Assembly: GCA_025200525.1 (NCBI GenBank)
Contig: CM045770.1
Location: forward strand, 128,926,200-128,990,199
Length of the DNA: 64,000 nt
Reading direction: 5' to 3'
Source: Camellia lanceoleosa
Lineage: Eukaryota; Streptophyta; Magnoliopsida; Ericales; Theaceae
Part shown: positions 24,296 to 36,288 of the stretch, in pieces
Numbering within the stretch: the first letter of the stretch is position 1
Layout of the letters: each line of letters starts with the position of its first letter
Translations under genes and position numbers: made by a program
The notes under the pieces: generated by a model
Told to the model about the DNA's origin: nothing
Databases searched by the model: none
The model's input: only the letters and a program-made list of their open reading frames with translations

Positions 24296-24850
24296 TTATT
24301 TGCCTCTTCTATCATTTTCTTCTTCTTTTTATCACCTTGGGTGACTCTTGATGCCCCTGCCCCCGTGCTTTCGTCGGGAACGATGACTCTCCGCTGACTA
24401 TCAAATGCCAAGAACGATGTTGCTCCAAATAGGGCCATGGAGGTGGTCTTCCATTTAAGCTCTTTATTTTCGGCCTTCAGTGCGCCTATTTTTGCTTGCG
24501 CATCCTTGTACATGCGCTGGAGCAGAGAGAGTTGGGTGTTCACTTGATGGAGCTCACTCGTCTTGTTCTGCAATCAGTGAGCCAATTTTGTGACTACCGT
24601 TACCGTCTCCATACATGACGTTAGTGTGAAATGATTGGCTTCAATGTCTGATTGAGCTGCAATTATTTGCTCAATCGACATCATAGGAAGGTTGAGAAGA
24701 GTAAGCGCTGGGGCACTCGGCCTAGTAGCGCTTACAGGATCATTCAGGTCCGGAAAGAGAGTAAGGGGATGGGACGAGGCTATGTAGTAGGAGAGAGAGA
24801 TGTAATTGAAAGGGGGGTCATTTTTGATAGCCTTTCTGCTCTACTTAGTC
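24295..24850 (-). pseudogene. Antisense ORF of the SIRE-like element, coiled coil, one stop
   Basis: On the strand opposite to gag-pol a single frame runs from about 24,850 to its stop at 24,292, broken only by a TGA at about 24,574-24,576. Upstream of that stop it reads LTLFPDLNDPVSATRPSA and, from ATG 24,681, MSIEQIIAAQSDIEANHF. Downstream it reads LQNKTSELHQVNTQLSLLQ and IGALKAENKELKWKT, a heptad-like coiled coil, then a basic tail with GDKKKKKMIEE. Antisense ORFs between pol and the 3' LTR are known in SIRE/Maximus elements, and this matches that position. Function is unknown. The region overlaps purine/pyrimidine-biased text at its 5' end, so its start is uncertain. Confidence 0.55.
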
Positions 24851-25129
24851 TCTCTGTTCTATCTCTCTCACGTAGAAGATGAAAGAGATGGAAGCAAATG
24901 AGAAAGAAGAAAGAGAAAAAAGTGATTAAGAAGAAGACGGAGGAGAATAAGACAAGAGGAAGAGAGAGTCGAGGCAGTTGATTGACCCGTCTCACTTTTG
25001 TCGGTCCGCTGATGCAAAAGCGAAGGCGCGTGTCCGACGCGATTTTCGATGGAAAATAGAGAAACGTGCGAATCGTATATATATGTATATATGTTTTGAA
25101 TTGTATAGATGCCATTTATCACTATCCTT

Positions 25130-25156
25130 TTCCTCCTCCTCCTCCTCCTCCTCCTC
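25130..25156. repeat. (CCT)n microsatellite
   Basis: About nine CCT/TCC triplets in the 3' region of the SIRE-like element. Confidence 0.85.
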
Positions 25157-25471
25157 CAGATTCTGACCCATGACTTCCTTTTGATAATTTCACACGGGGA
25201 GAAATTATATGATGTTATGTATTATGGTATTATTTTGTTATGATGTTATGTATTATGGTATTATTTTCAAATTATGGTATTATTTGAAAACTAATCTGAT
25301 GATTTTGTATTTATAGTTTGATATCTTAGTCTCATATCATGTTTCTAATTAAAGCTTATTTATTACACATATGCTAACCTATGTATTTAGAAATAAATTC
25401 AGGGAGCATGACTTGAAGGGGAGCTCTTCTTACTCCCAAATCAAATCAAAACATTATTATGTGCTATCATC

Positions 25472-25485
25472 AAAAAGGGAGAGAT
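25472..25485 (+). other. Polypurine tract of the SIRE-like element
   Basis: AAAAAGGGAGAGAT ends directly at the 3' LTR start TGTTAGAC, the position and composition needed to prime plus-strand DNA synthesis. Confidence 0.85.
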
Positions 25486-26690
25486 TGTTAGACTTATTTA
25501 TTTTGATGAGTTATTTAATTATGTTTTTAATTTATTTGGAAGAGGAAAATAGAATCAAAATTTATTTTGATGATTTATTTGAAAAAAAAAATAAAATCAA
25601 CATTTATTTTGATGATTTTATGTTTTAATTTATTTGACAGAAAAAAATATAATCAAAATTTATTTTGTCCAATTATTTCTTACCTAAAACTTTTATCCTA
25701 AATGTTGTTAGAATGTATTTAATATTTGATTAAATCAGAGGTTCAAACAGCCCAAAACAAAGGTTCAAACAACCCAGCACAGCAGCAAGCCAAAGATTCA
25801 AACAACTTAGCACAATAGCAGGCCAAAAAGGTTCAAACAACCTAGCACAGTAGCAGGCCAAAAGGGTCAAGTGGAAAATATTCAAATTAGTAATGATGGA
25901 GTAGAAGATATTTAAATGAATACAACGGCTATAAACGGTTCCAAATTCAAATGAATATAACGGCTATAAACGACTATAAGTTTCATTATATATACCAAAG
26001 CCTCTAATACAAACAAACAAACAAACCAAAAAAAAAACCAGAAAATATTCTTTGATCTAAAATCACTCTTATCTATTCTCTGAAAAATTTTATGAGAAGT
26101 GTTCTTCAATTTTTGTTTACATCCTCTCTCAGAAATTATACATTAAGTCATATAGCTTTAAGCCCATCTTTCCTGTGTGAAGTTTACAGAAAAACTAGAG
26201 CTTCATTTTTATATCTATCTTTGAGAGATAATTATTGTAGCTTTCTGTGAGAGCAAAAAACACCTTCTTTTCAACCTTGTAAGAGTGTAGTACACTTAGT
26301 GTTCTTAACTTAGAAAGTCTGTGTAAATCTGTGGAGGATTGCTCCATTTGTGAAAAGGTTGCTAGCACCTTCTGACGCTAGAGTATAGTGAAAAATCTCA
26401 AGTGAAGCTTGAGGAGTGGACGTATGCCGAGTTGAAGCCGAACCATTATAAATTTGTTTGCCTCTTTCTCTCTTATCTCTTTATTTTATTTAAATTACCA
26501 TAGTTATATTTCACATTTTCACTGTGCTAAAATCATTAACTGACATAGTTGTTAGAACACTTGTTTTAATTATTTTTATTTTATTAAGTATATTTATCTA
26601 TTGTGCTAGTCATAATTTTTATTAGGGTATTATTATTTTTATCTGTAAAAACCTAATTCACCCCCCTCTTAGGTTATCTTTTGGGTAACA
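25486..26690 (+). repeat. 3' LTR of the SIRE-like element
   Basis: TGTTAGACTT ... GGGTAACA, 1,205 bp, with about four U3 repeat units (25,738-25,882). Followed by the target duplicate CAAAC. Confidence 0.9.
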
Positions 26691-26695
26691 CAAAC

Positions 26696-27256
26696 GATAT
26701 AGGTTCTATCACCTCAGGTTGTCGAGGTAATAGAACTTAAGGGATAGTTATAGGGATGTATTTAAAGGGTCATGCCATGTGGAGGAGATATGGCTGGGGT
26801 ATTGGTCGAGGTGCCACGTAGACGAGCCAGATTGTCGATGTGATTGTGGTGTTGCCAAGATCTTGTATGGTAATACCAGAATCCGAGATATTTGTACTTA
26901 GTTTGGATAGGGATAAGACTTTTGAGGAGTTTATCTATATCTAACTAAGAGTCTGAGATAAGAATTATGCTTGAGTCCTATGAAGTGAGACTTTTAGGGG
27001 ATGAGGGCGCAATTGGTTATAAAAGTGAGGCATTCTCGTGGGTCTAAGCTATATTTTGACTTGTGCATTGAGTACTTGTTTGATATCTTTGAGAGATAAG
27101 ATTGATTGACTCTTGATCGTCGGAGTGTTCTCGGGTGGACGAGTCACCGTAGTATTCTTGTCTTCTTGTTAGCAGGGGCTTGGTTTAATCTATTCTGCCA
27201 CGTGCTCTCCAGTTAAGTTTCCCGTTTGGTTGTGAGGTCAAAAATCAATACCCACA
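26696..27256. other. Unassigned spacer between the duplicate copies (right part)
   Basis: Continuation of the 17,294-18,763 spacer after the SIRE-like insertion. It contains no recognisable protein motif and ends where copy B of the duplication begins inside the hAT transposase. Confidence 0.4.
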
Positions 27257-28892
27257 CAACTGCATTTTTTATTACCAATACAGAAGTCTCGTATATATGC
27301 ATAGTTTCTTTAACAATTAAGTTTAAAATATAAGTATAACAACGAATATGAAATAAATCACCATCAACAAGTAATTGTAAAGTTAATTTCAAATGAGTTA
27401 TAGTCTGATTGTAATATGTTGTATTATCTAAACTAATGGTAAATATTTTATTTTGCGAAGCCCACTCATATATTATATTTCTTATTTCTACCCGAAGTGA
27501 ATGACCAGTGTATGGAAGTTCAACTAATTTAAATGAAATAATTCTTCTATTTAATTCTAATCATTATCAATAAAATGTGCAATAATACATTTATTTTCTA
27601 AACTATTATTTGACTATAAATCAGATGTTAAACCAAATTTCCATTCAAATTTTTGAAAATGTCAAATAATTCACTTTTAATATCCTCAAATTTTTTTAAA
27701 ATCCTGTTTCTAATAGTATTTCTTGAAAAACCTTGATATTGCGATGCAAAACCTTCGTGAATCATTTCTAAAAAATGGGACACTCACTAGTAGTAAAAAG
27801 TTTTTCTTTTTTAATAATATAATCAATTACAAAATTTTGTACACGTATAAGATCATATGAAAATGTTTGCAATTTACTAGTAGGTGAAGCTCCTGATTGC
27901 ATTTGAGTTCTAATACCAAGTTGTTGACTTTGTAAATGTTTTTTGAGCATGCCTGTTTAGATGGCTAGTACTTCCTGTAGATGAAACACTAAGTAAATAT
28001 ACACAATATTTATATTTTTCTTTAAATATAGTTGTACCATTAGGATTAGTTATAGATACCCTTTCAAAATGCTCCCAAACAGTACTAGACGTGCCCTTAA
28101 ATGATGATGTTGCTGCTGGAAGAGGAATATTAGGTACAATAGAAGAAGAATCAATAGATTCATGTTGTGTATATGCATCAATATTGACATAAACATTAGG
28201 ATTATTAGAATTCATAGTAATGTAAGTAAAATAATATATATGAACTAACAATTAATTAAAATAATGAGTAAACAATAATAAGTAAACAATAACAACTAAT
28301 ATATGTCACGACATAATCAATGTAAAAAAATGAGTAACTAATAAATATTAATTCAAATAATTAATGTTACCAATTTGGCAAATGTGATACAAAAATTAGT
28401 TTTTCTTGATAAAAGTTTCTTTGCATAATTGCAATTGCCACTTAGAAATGAGACTTTAAAATTAATTGAGAGAGTTGAGATTTGAGAGAGAATGAGAGTT
28501 TGAGAGAGAGATTTGTTTATGAGAAATAAAATGGGAGATGGATGATATTTATAGGAGTTGGGAGGGGATAATTTATATAAAAAATAAATAACAAATTGTG
28601 GCCGTTGGTGAATAATGGTCATTTGATCGTTTGAATTTTTTTTTTTTCAAATTTCTCACTGTTGGTATGGTGCACACTGCGCACTGTGCAAGGAGCTGTT
28701 ATGGTGGGGTGAGCCAGGGTGCGGGGGCAAAATTTTTTAGGCCGAGCTGTAAAACAGACAGCCCAAGCCCATGCCTAGGGTCCTAAGTTGGATTCGGACC
28801 CGGACCTGGCTAGGCCTAACTGGGTGGAGCCTACCCAGGCCGTGGATGGGCTTTAGGCATTCCATAAGCCTGCAGGCCAATTTTACACCCCC
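27257..28892 (-). pseudogene. hAT transposase N-terminal half and right terminus (duplicate copy)
   Basis: Truncated copy of the hAT at 2.7-9.7 kb, from the middle of the transposase to the right terminal repeat (CCAATTTTACACCCCC at 28,876-28,892). The protein begins at ATG 28,215 (MNSNNPNVYVNIDAYTQHES), preferred to an in-frame upstream ATG because the same start is conserved in the other copy. TVWEHFERV and GSTSHLNRHAQK mark the BED finger, whose first Cys is Tyr (KYKYC). A frame break follows near 27,960. LNLIVKE from the core motif survives near 27,315. The C-terminal half is missing because the duplication starts inside the gene. Confidence 0.85.
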
Positions 28893-29693
28893 TATCTAAG
28901 TAGAAAGGGTAGGAAAAAAGGTCGGGTTGGGTCTTCATGGGTCTAAAGCAGGTCATGTTTGGCCCATCATATCATGGGTAGTTTCTAGTTGATACTTTCT
29001 AATGTGCTATCCATTTTGACCATCCAAAATTGCTCATTTGTTTTCTCTAATTTTATTTAATTTTTATTACAAAAAATACTAGAGACAGTAAATGAATTAT
29101 TAAATATTTTACATAATACTTATATAAATGTGAGACTCATACACTCATGTGAGTATTGTGTAAAATATTTGAGACCTCTAAAAAACTTCCACAATTCAAC
29201 CACAATGATGTGGTATGATATGTGTTAAGTTTTGATTTTGTTATACACCTAATGATATAAGACCTAACTCTCTTACTATATTATTGGAGTGTTGCTATAA
29301 GCACTTGTCTAAATTCTTTGGCCCTTCAACTTTTAATTTTTTTTAATTACAATTATACCTTGAAAGTAAAATTACATTAAAAGACATAATTTAACGGAAC
29401 ACCTACCTACCAAATAAAAACTAACACTATATAATATTATACACCCACTCACACTCCCACTCCTACCCCCACCCCAACCCCAGCTATACGTATTCCACTT
29501 TTCTAAACCCTAAACATATTACTGTTCGTAACCAACCAACATAAACCATAAACCTATTACTCTTCATAATCATATTAAATCCTAAGTTTATCCTCTTTAT
29601 CACCATCACCTCATGAACTAGAAACCTTGAACCAAAAAGCTCTTTTCAAGTTCAACGTATTACTCCTTATAAGTTATTTCACCTTGTAGAGCA

Positions 29694-29738
29694 ATGGTGG
29701 ACAATGACAACAATTCTGATGAGGTTGGCGTTCCATCG
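29694..29738 (+). other. Possible relic first exon, copy B
   Basis: Counterpart of 10,478-10,522: 15 codons MVDNDNNSDEVGVPS ending at GTAAGT, same length and frame. The Copia insertion lies about 75 bp downstream. Product unknown. Confidence 0.3.
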
Positions 29739-29815
29739 GTAAGTTTATCAGTCTTTCATTAACATTCTCGGTTGCTTTCAATCGTTATTGTTTTATTCGA
29801 GTTGCTCAGTGACAT

Positions 29816-30283
29816 TGTAAATCATAAAGCATTATAACGCAGCGGATAAAATGTTTAGATCATACCTTTTAGCGAAGAACCTCGTGGGTAAATCACGTGC
29901 TTCCTGAATCTGGTCAATCATCCCAGCAATGGGGTGATATTACAATAGTGAATATCACCCACACAAATCACAGTGCAAATGGCTTGATCGTTGTTTTTGG
30001 GAGAGAGTCAGAGAAAGAGGAGAGTATGGGAAAAAAAGGTTATGGGTAAAAATCCCATAACGTATCTGATATACGTATCTCCCATTATCAGATGTATATA
30101 ATCAATAATAACCAATAAATATCTATCCATCTATCCATATCTATTGATATGATAGATATAGATATCCTGAATGGTTATCCAAATAAGTTTGAATTAAAAT
30201 TCAAACTTACATGGATAAGGTTCAAGAGGTTCAGGTTCAAAAAGCTCAAAAGGCCATGCCACATGGGCGCCCAATTTCTAACA
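29816..30283 (-). repeat. LTR (3' in element sense)
   Basis: 468 bp; on the plus strand TGTAAATC ... TTCTAACA. Contains three perfect hairpin-forming repeats also present in the other LTR. Confidence 0.92.
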
Positions 30284-30297
30284 TCTCCCACTCGCAC
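30284..30297 (-). other. Polypurine tract of the Copia element
   Basis: On the minus strand GTGCGAGTGGGAGA directly precedes the LTR start TGTTAGAAATTGG. Confidence 0.8.
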
Positions 30298-31775
30298 ATG
30301 AGTTGGCATGACACTGCCACATCTCTATCTCAATCTCCCCAAAAATGAACAATCTCATACTAACCAATGCACCGTGCGACTGTTGAGAACACCTGCATGT
30401 CGGAGCTCTATACTAGAAACTCAAAATGAGCCAGCATAGAGACATCAACCCCAAAAAAAAAAAAAAAAAACAGAAATAGTGTCTCATATACCCTAGACCC
30501 ATCTAATTACACCGGTCCAAAAAAAACATCTCTAATCCCTCAAAAAGAGCATGTTTGACTCTCTCAATTCTTGCAATATATTCACACTCAATCCGCTTCT
30601 CATACAGAGCGATATGAGTTGCCGGCAGTGAATATACATCAGTGGTGTAATACTAGATGATCTTCCCTTTGCCCTCATGCCATTTAGTTTAGGATTGACC
30701 GCTTTCCCAGTGATGTCCCTTAAGGCCGAATCATACATGACCGTAGGCAACATACCAAAGTAGCAGAACATCAACCCCTTATCTTATGACATAGTCAAAA
30801 GTCACAAAAGGGTACAAAAATGAAAGTCATATCAATAATGACACGTAAGACTCACACGGTGAGGAAACAGGGATCCATTCTCTCACCTCATTACTCAGTC
30901 GCCAAGCACATATAGTATGAATACATGTTACGGTGGAGTAACTCTTCCAAAAGAGTGACGTTATACTCGATACACTGTACAGATATTAGTCTAGTCGCTT
31001 TCTAGCACCTAACCCGAATTCTCTATCTGCTCGCCTTCTAGGCGCCAAATGAGATCTCGCATCTGGCTAATCATAACAGGCACAACATGGAAAGTGGGTA
31101 CTAACATCCATGTTTGGTCCTTAACACGACCTCATCTTGGTTGTAACCAAGGCGACATGCACAGTGGATAATTTTAAGCCTCTCTTGGCTTCAAATAAAA
31201 ATAAACCACTAGTCTCATCTTCGCTCGCTCTCAAGCGCCAAGGGCGATTGCTCGTGTGAGTGAGCCAATCTTGCCTGCTGACATCATCATCTGCTAATCA
31301 TTATGACACAAACCATAATAGTGTCAACATCTCATCATCTCAAAATAAGTGATCGAAAAAAAATTGACCACAGCTTGCGCAATTTTAGATTCCAAACATA
31401 AGCCTTATCAGCACCTCTTACGATAAGTATATACAACGGAATCCACCATGTGCACCTTATATGAAATGATTCAAGATCACTACCTCTTGCGCAATAACCT
31501 CTCTAAAGATATTTTGGTGACCAATTTGCGTTCATTCTGGATGCGCCCAACTAGCACATTGAATTTTACAATGAGCAAATTAATATATTACTAGTAAAGA
31601 ATTCTATCCACGGTCCAATGAGCAAGGTCAACGTCTAAACAACTCAGTTGACCATTTACCAAAGATAACACTTATCATGCCGAATACACCCACATAGCGT
31701 ACTTTAGGCTCCCATAACAAAGAAAAAGATTAAGGAATATAGGTCATCTGTTTCTCCCAAAGACAATCCAAGGAT

Positions 31776-31959
31776 ACACTCAATAGCTAAGGCTCTGGCT
31801 TTTACCAATAGGTAAGTCAATGGGTTTGCAATTTTGCATCTAGAATCGTTCTAGGATATTCCTTATGTAAGTCATCGAAGACAAAATAGGAATTCTCCCA
31901 AAACAATCCCTAAGGATCGTACATCCGAGCATATAAATTACATCACCCATGTCCATCAT
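31776..31959 (-). pseudogene. pol: Copia reverse transcriptase, C-terminal fragment
   Basis: From 31,959 leftwards the minus strand reads MMDMGDVIYMLGCTILRD, then GRIPILSSMTYIRNILERF, a stop, and MQNCKPIDLPIGKSQSLS. This follows the family consensus for the end of Copia reverse transcriptase (F-M-D-G-YILGI-I-RDR ... LSQ-YI-VL-RF-M---KP--TP). The catalytic YVDD should lie just upstream, but that stretch is scrambled, and RNase H downstream is not recognisable. The product cannot be functional. Confidence 0.8.
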
Positions 31960-34900
31960 ATCTAAAATAGAGGACTGCCCACCTTAGGTGGCAACAACCC
32001 TATAAATTCCTGGCTCATAATGACTAAGTAAGGAAAAACTTCTTTTGGACCATTGATCATGCCTCAGTGGTTTTCATCGATCATCGTTTGCCTATCATGG
32101 CTTGACGAAATCTAAGAACCACTATTTGGATAACTGTTTTAGGCTGTAAAAAATTTATTGGAACTAGCAACCTTTTGCGCTCCTAACTTTTCACCATAAA
32201 AGCAGAAGGTAAATCCCTACGCGGATTTACTTATCCAATTCTCCAACGAGAAGTTAGGTCACAATGTCCACAAATCAATGTTCCGAACTTATGTCAATCA
32301 TAGCCTAAGTCGAAATAACCTCACTCCCCAGGAGGAAGTCTCCTCATGGTCAACACTTTTCTCGATGGTGCGACTTTTTGATATCTAGCCAGCCTTATGC
32401 CTCAACAATGACTATCCAAATTACGCATAACTTTAGAACAGTTTCGCGTCATAATGGAAAGTCAACCAATTTATAGAAATGGTTAATCCTCAAAGACTTT
32501 GTCTTAAACTGCGCAACATTAATCCACTTTCTAAAAACAGGGGACTAGAGCCTTTGGCATTATCCTAGGCTCTTTATCATCTTGCGGAGCAATCATGAAT
32601 GTTTCCTTCTCAATCACCTAGTGATGACATGGAAAATTTTCATATTCGCTACCACACAACTAAGAATGTAGAGTATTTTTCTCTAATAGAGTAATCCATT
32701 AGTAGGCACATCGCTCCCATTGTCCCTAGGATATTGGAAATTTCTTTCCATTCTCAACTAGGCTACATAAAAGCGCTATACTTAGAATTCTCTATCTTAT
32801 AGAGTTCCAAAACTCTATACACGTCACCTTTACTAAGAAAACTTTATGTGACTTAGTTACACTACCACAAAGCTGCTTACCTATATGCACATGACCCGGA
32901 GGGTTTACATGACCGCATACAATAATGCGCCACACAACCCTATGTGTTTACAAGACAGCATACAATAATGCACTATAGAACCCTAAGTCTTAATTTCGCA
33001 ATCTTATGAGAAATAAAATAAAGATAAGCTGCTTAATGGTTACAGATCGCCCATAGATGGCTCTCTGCTAACCCATTACTCAAATGGAGTGTAAAATCTG
33101 ATATGGAGGGCACTTAGTTAGGGATATAGGCAACAAACTAGTGCAATTCCCAATTGGGAAACATTTTGTGTCATTATCCACCTAACATTAACAATGTTTA
33201 ATTCCTTATCTCTACTACACCATTGTGTTGTTGAGTATTAGAAATAATCAATTTTCTAAGCATCCATTTCTCTTCACAGAGTTTTCTAAAATAACTCAAA
33301 TAGATACTCGCCACCTTGATCAAAACTAAAAGCACAAAAAACTGTTATCTAATTGATCTCAACCTCATATGTGCAATGTCAAAAAAATCATCTCAAAACT
33401 TTTGACTTATGGGAGATCAAAGTCTTGACTCAGATGCGTATTATAATCTATAAATGTGTCGAGATTGAGGCCTAGCTATCATACCCTCACACATATCTAG
33501 TCACAAAAAAACATAGTGGACTAAATGCGCCAATACAAATGACCTTCTACGGCTTTCCTACTTACTTGTGCGCACCCATTGCGAACAAAGTTACACATTT
33601 ATATGAGAGCAGGATGTCAGAAGCGAGTGGGCCCGAGAAGGCCTACTCAAACCATCGTGTCGTCATCTCATTAATGTGATTAAGTATAATAAGCCACCGG
33701 TTCATGACCAATGTCATAAACTAATTCCAATCATCTTAATGTGTGAGTTCTCGAAGATAAGTTTAAAAAAGTTTAGGCCCAACTAGGTAATGACTTAGGA
33801 CTAATTCATATTCACTGGATCATAAAAGGATGTCATGGAGATATCAAGTGCGCTTAAGTCCCAAATTTAACTAGTAAGTGCTAATCCCCTGCACCTTCAA
33901 GTCAATTTATTCTCCATACACTTTAATGCATTTAGTTGAAAGATGACGATACTCCTCTTGCCATATTTATTTCTCGCTTCATAGTTACTTGCAATTAATT
34001 CTACTCTCCACAAGAAGGAGAGAATAAGCTATCAATCTGTGACAGCTCTTGAAGTAACTTAAGCGAGAATTAGGCTAAAGAGTCTAATTCAACACAATGC
34101 TCTCACAAGTGATGCGTCAAATTCTTAGAGTCATAACAACCTTGTCGACCTTGACCTTTTCATTACTATGCTGCAACGTTTGCGCTTAGTGGTAAACGTT
34201 ATTCAAAAACGTTAGCCTGGCTAAGGAATCATACAAAGAAGCCCCTCCTCATGTTTCACACTCAAGTGTGGAAACAATAAGTGTCCAGATTTAGACAAGT
34301 TGGCAATGCTAATAGATTTTGCAGCCACTAAGCGCTAATCTTTTCACCTAGTGTTAATAGACTTTGCAGCTTCTAAGCGCTAATCTTTTCACTTAGCGTG
34401 ATATTTCAACGCACACTATTATAGTGCATGAAATTTTGCTCCATCCACTCCCAATAATTGGGTAGAGAGCAAAACACTGCTCATACTGGCTACTTGTCTT
34501 ACACTTAATGACTAATTTATTTAAGCTCGTATTTCTTGGATGACCTGACTCTTGAATGTTACTTCATCCAATGATGTAACATTATTTACAAATCAAATTA
34601 CAAAGTCAATCCACGCAGCTTAATATTCAAGATCATATACTGATCTATTGAGGGCTTACTAATTTCATAACTCCAAAACTCGCCAACCAAAACTACATAG
34701 CATGCCGCTAACCATAGCGTAGACATTAGTTTTTATTGTTCCAAACAAGGAAACAAAACCACGGTGACTTTGAGTCATGTTTTCTTACTTTGGCTCGATT
34801 AAGGTCTGACCTAAAGTCTCCAAGACTTTTGCTCATCTAAAGAATAGAATTACATTGTTCACATTTGAACATCTTTACTAAGTCTAGGTCAACCAAATTA

Positions 34901-35904
34901 ACTTCCATAAGCTAAGTCAATTTAGAGAGAAATTCGCATTGGGATTAATTTGATTAGCATAATATAATTTTGCCGCAAAAATCTAAATTAAATAGTGACA
35001 ATATTACACAAGTTGCAAGATCGAAAATCCACTATACTCGTAATCATCTCTTGCGCCACAGGTGACAATTATCCAAAATTTAATTTAATTTATGCGCAAA
35101 ATATTGGTTTTCGGGAGTTAATCTACAAAGATTTCTCTCAACCGAATAACCTCCCACTGATTATGTCATGTCTAAAAAAACATGATAAAATATTCTAATT
35201 CCATACAATAGCATCATAATGTAGATTCACAATCAATACATGCTATGTTACATTTAATAAAGGAATTAAAATAAAAAACAATTAATCATGCTATCCTAAT
35301 TACAATATATTATAAACTCTAGGCAAATAAATAACAATATGCTGTATTTAATATTCAAATTATGCCATAACAGAAACTATATCACTTCTGAGATTTTCTG
35401 AAATTTTCTAGTATTTTTTGAAATTTTAAATAACTAATAAACACACATAAAATAACAAATAAAAAATCCAGAAACTGATAAACTGAAACAATATTTAGAT
35501 TATGCCATAATTAAAATGTATATCATTCTGAAATTTTCTGAAATTTTAAATAACTAATAAACACACATAAAATTAGAAATAAAAAATCCAGAAACTGATA
35601 AACTGAAACAATTATACCAGTAAATAGTAAAACATTTCAGAAGTCCACAATAAAAATTTCAACCCTAGAAAATTATTTATGCAATACCAGAATCATTTTA
35701 AAGCATAAAAAATGAATTATTAACACAGAAAAAATATTTTTTGTTTTCGTAAAATTTTCAAAATTTTACAGAATATAGAAAAATTAATTCTGAGTCTAAC
35801 AATAAAAACCACACATAAAACAAATATGTAATGAATTAATTATGACCATTTAACGCGATTCAGAATTTAAAAAAAAACAAACAGAGCCTTATAGCCAAGC
35901 CAGC

Positions 35905-36115
35905 TGGGGAAACGGCTCGGCTCGCGGCTCAACACGACTCAGTGCGCGGCTCGGCACGTGGCTCGGCATGTGGCGCGCGTGTGTGGTGGCGTGTGAGGCT
36001 ACAAGGTATGGCGCGACAGCGTGAAGCGCGCGTGAGCGACGCGTGATGGCGCGTGGAGGTCGTTGCCGGCATCAGATGGCGCATGTAGCCCACGCGCCGC
36101 CTTCCACGGTGTTTT
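35905..36115. other. CpG-dense, GC-rich leader segment of the Copia element
   Basis: A 200-bp island of CGGCTCG, GGCGCGCG and GCGCGTG words, about 170-385 bp downstream of the primer site in element sense, in a window that is otherwise strongly AT-rich. Short open frames here are not supported as genes. Confidence 0.6.
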
Positions 36116-36274
36116 TTGGTCCGATTTCTGTATTTTCGGACTCCATTTTCCAAAATAAAATCATTTATGGTCTTAAAAATGACATTAATGATCATAAAAA
36201 ATGAAATATTTTGGATCTCTTCCTCTTTTATAAATATACACATGATAAAAGAAAGCACGAAAAAACCCATGCAT

Positions 36275-36288
36275 GGCTTTGATACCAA
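36275..36288 (-). other. Primer binding site (initiator Met tRNA)
   Basis: On the minus strand TTGGTATCAAAGCC follows the LTR end TTTACA directly. One mismatch from the standard TGGTATCAGAGC. Confidence 0.85.

Larger units (their letters stand above)
18764..26690 (+). mobile_element. SIRE/Maximus-like Copia retrotransposon, internally deleted, 7,927 bp
   Basis: Both LTRs are present, flanked by a perfect 5-bp target duplication CAAAC (18,759-18,763 and 26,691-26,695). In order: 5' LTR, primer site, gag with three stops, a stretch with no recognisable pol, the last part of RNase H, a tandem repeat, an antisense ORF, a purine tract and 3' LTR. Protease, integrase and reverse transcriptase are not recognisable, so the element is non-autonomous. 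The LTRs differ by many substitutions and repeat-number changes (1,260 against 1,205 bp), so the insertion is not very recent. SIRE assignment rests on the gag text and the RNase H C-terminus. Confidence 0.9.

Noticed and set aside
24780..25122. Minus-strand Ser/Leu/Arg-rich frames just before the 3' LTR
   Set aside because: Low-complexity CTCT/TTCTT text; not clearly joined to the antisense ORF, which uses another frame.
35905..36288. GC-rich block as a CpG island of a host gene
   Set aside because: It lies inside the Copia element near its primer site and has no gene-like frame.
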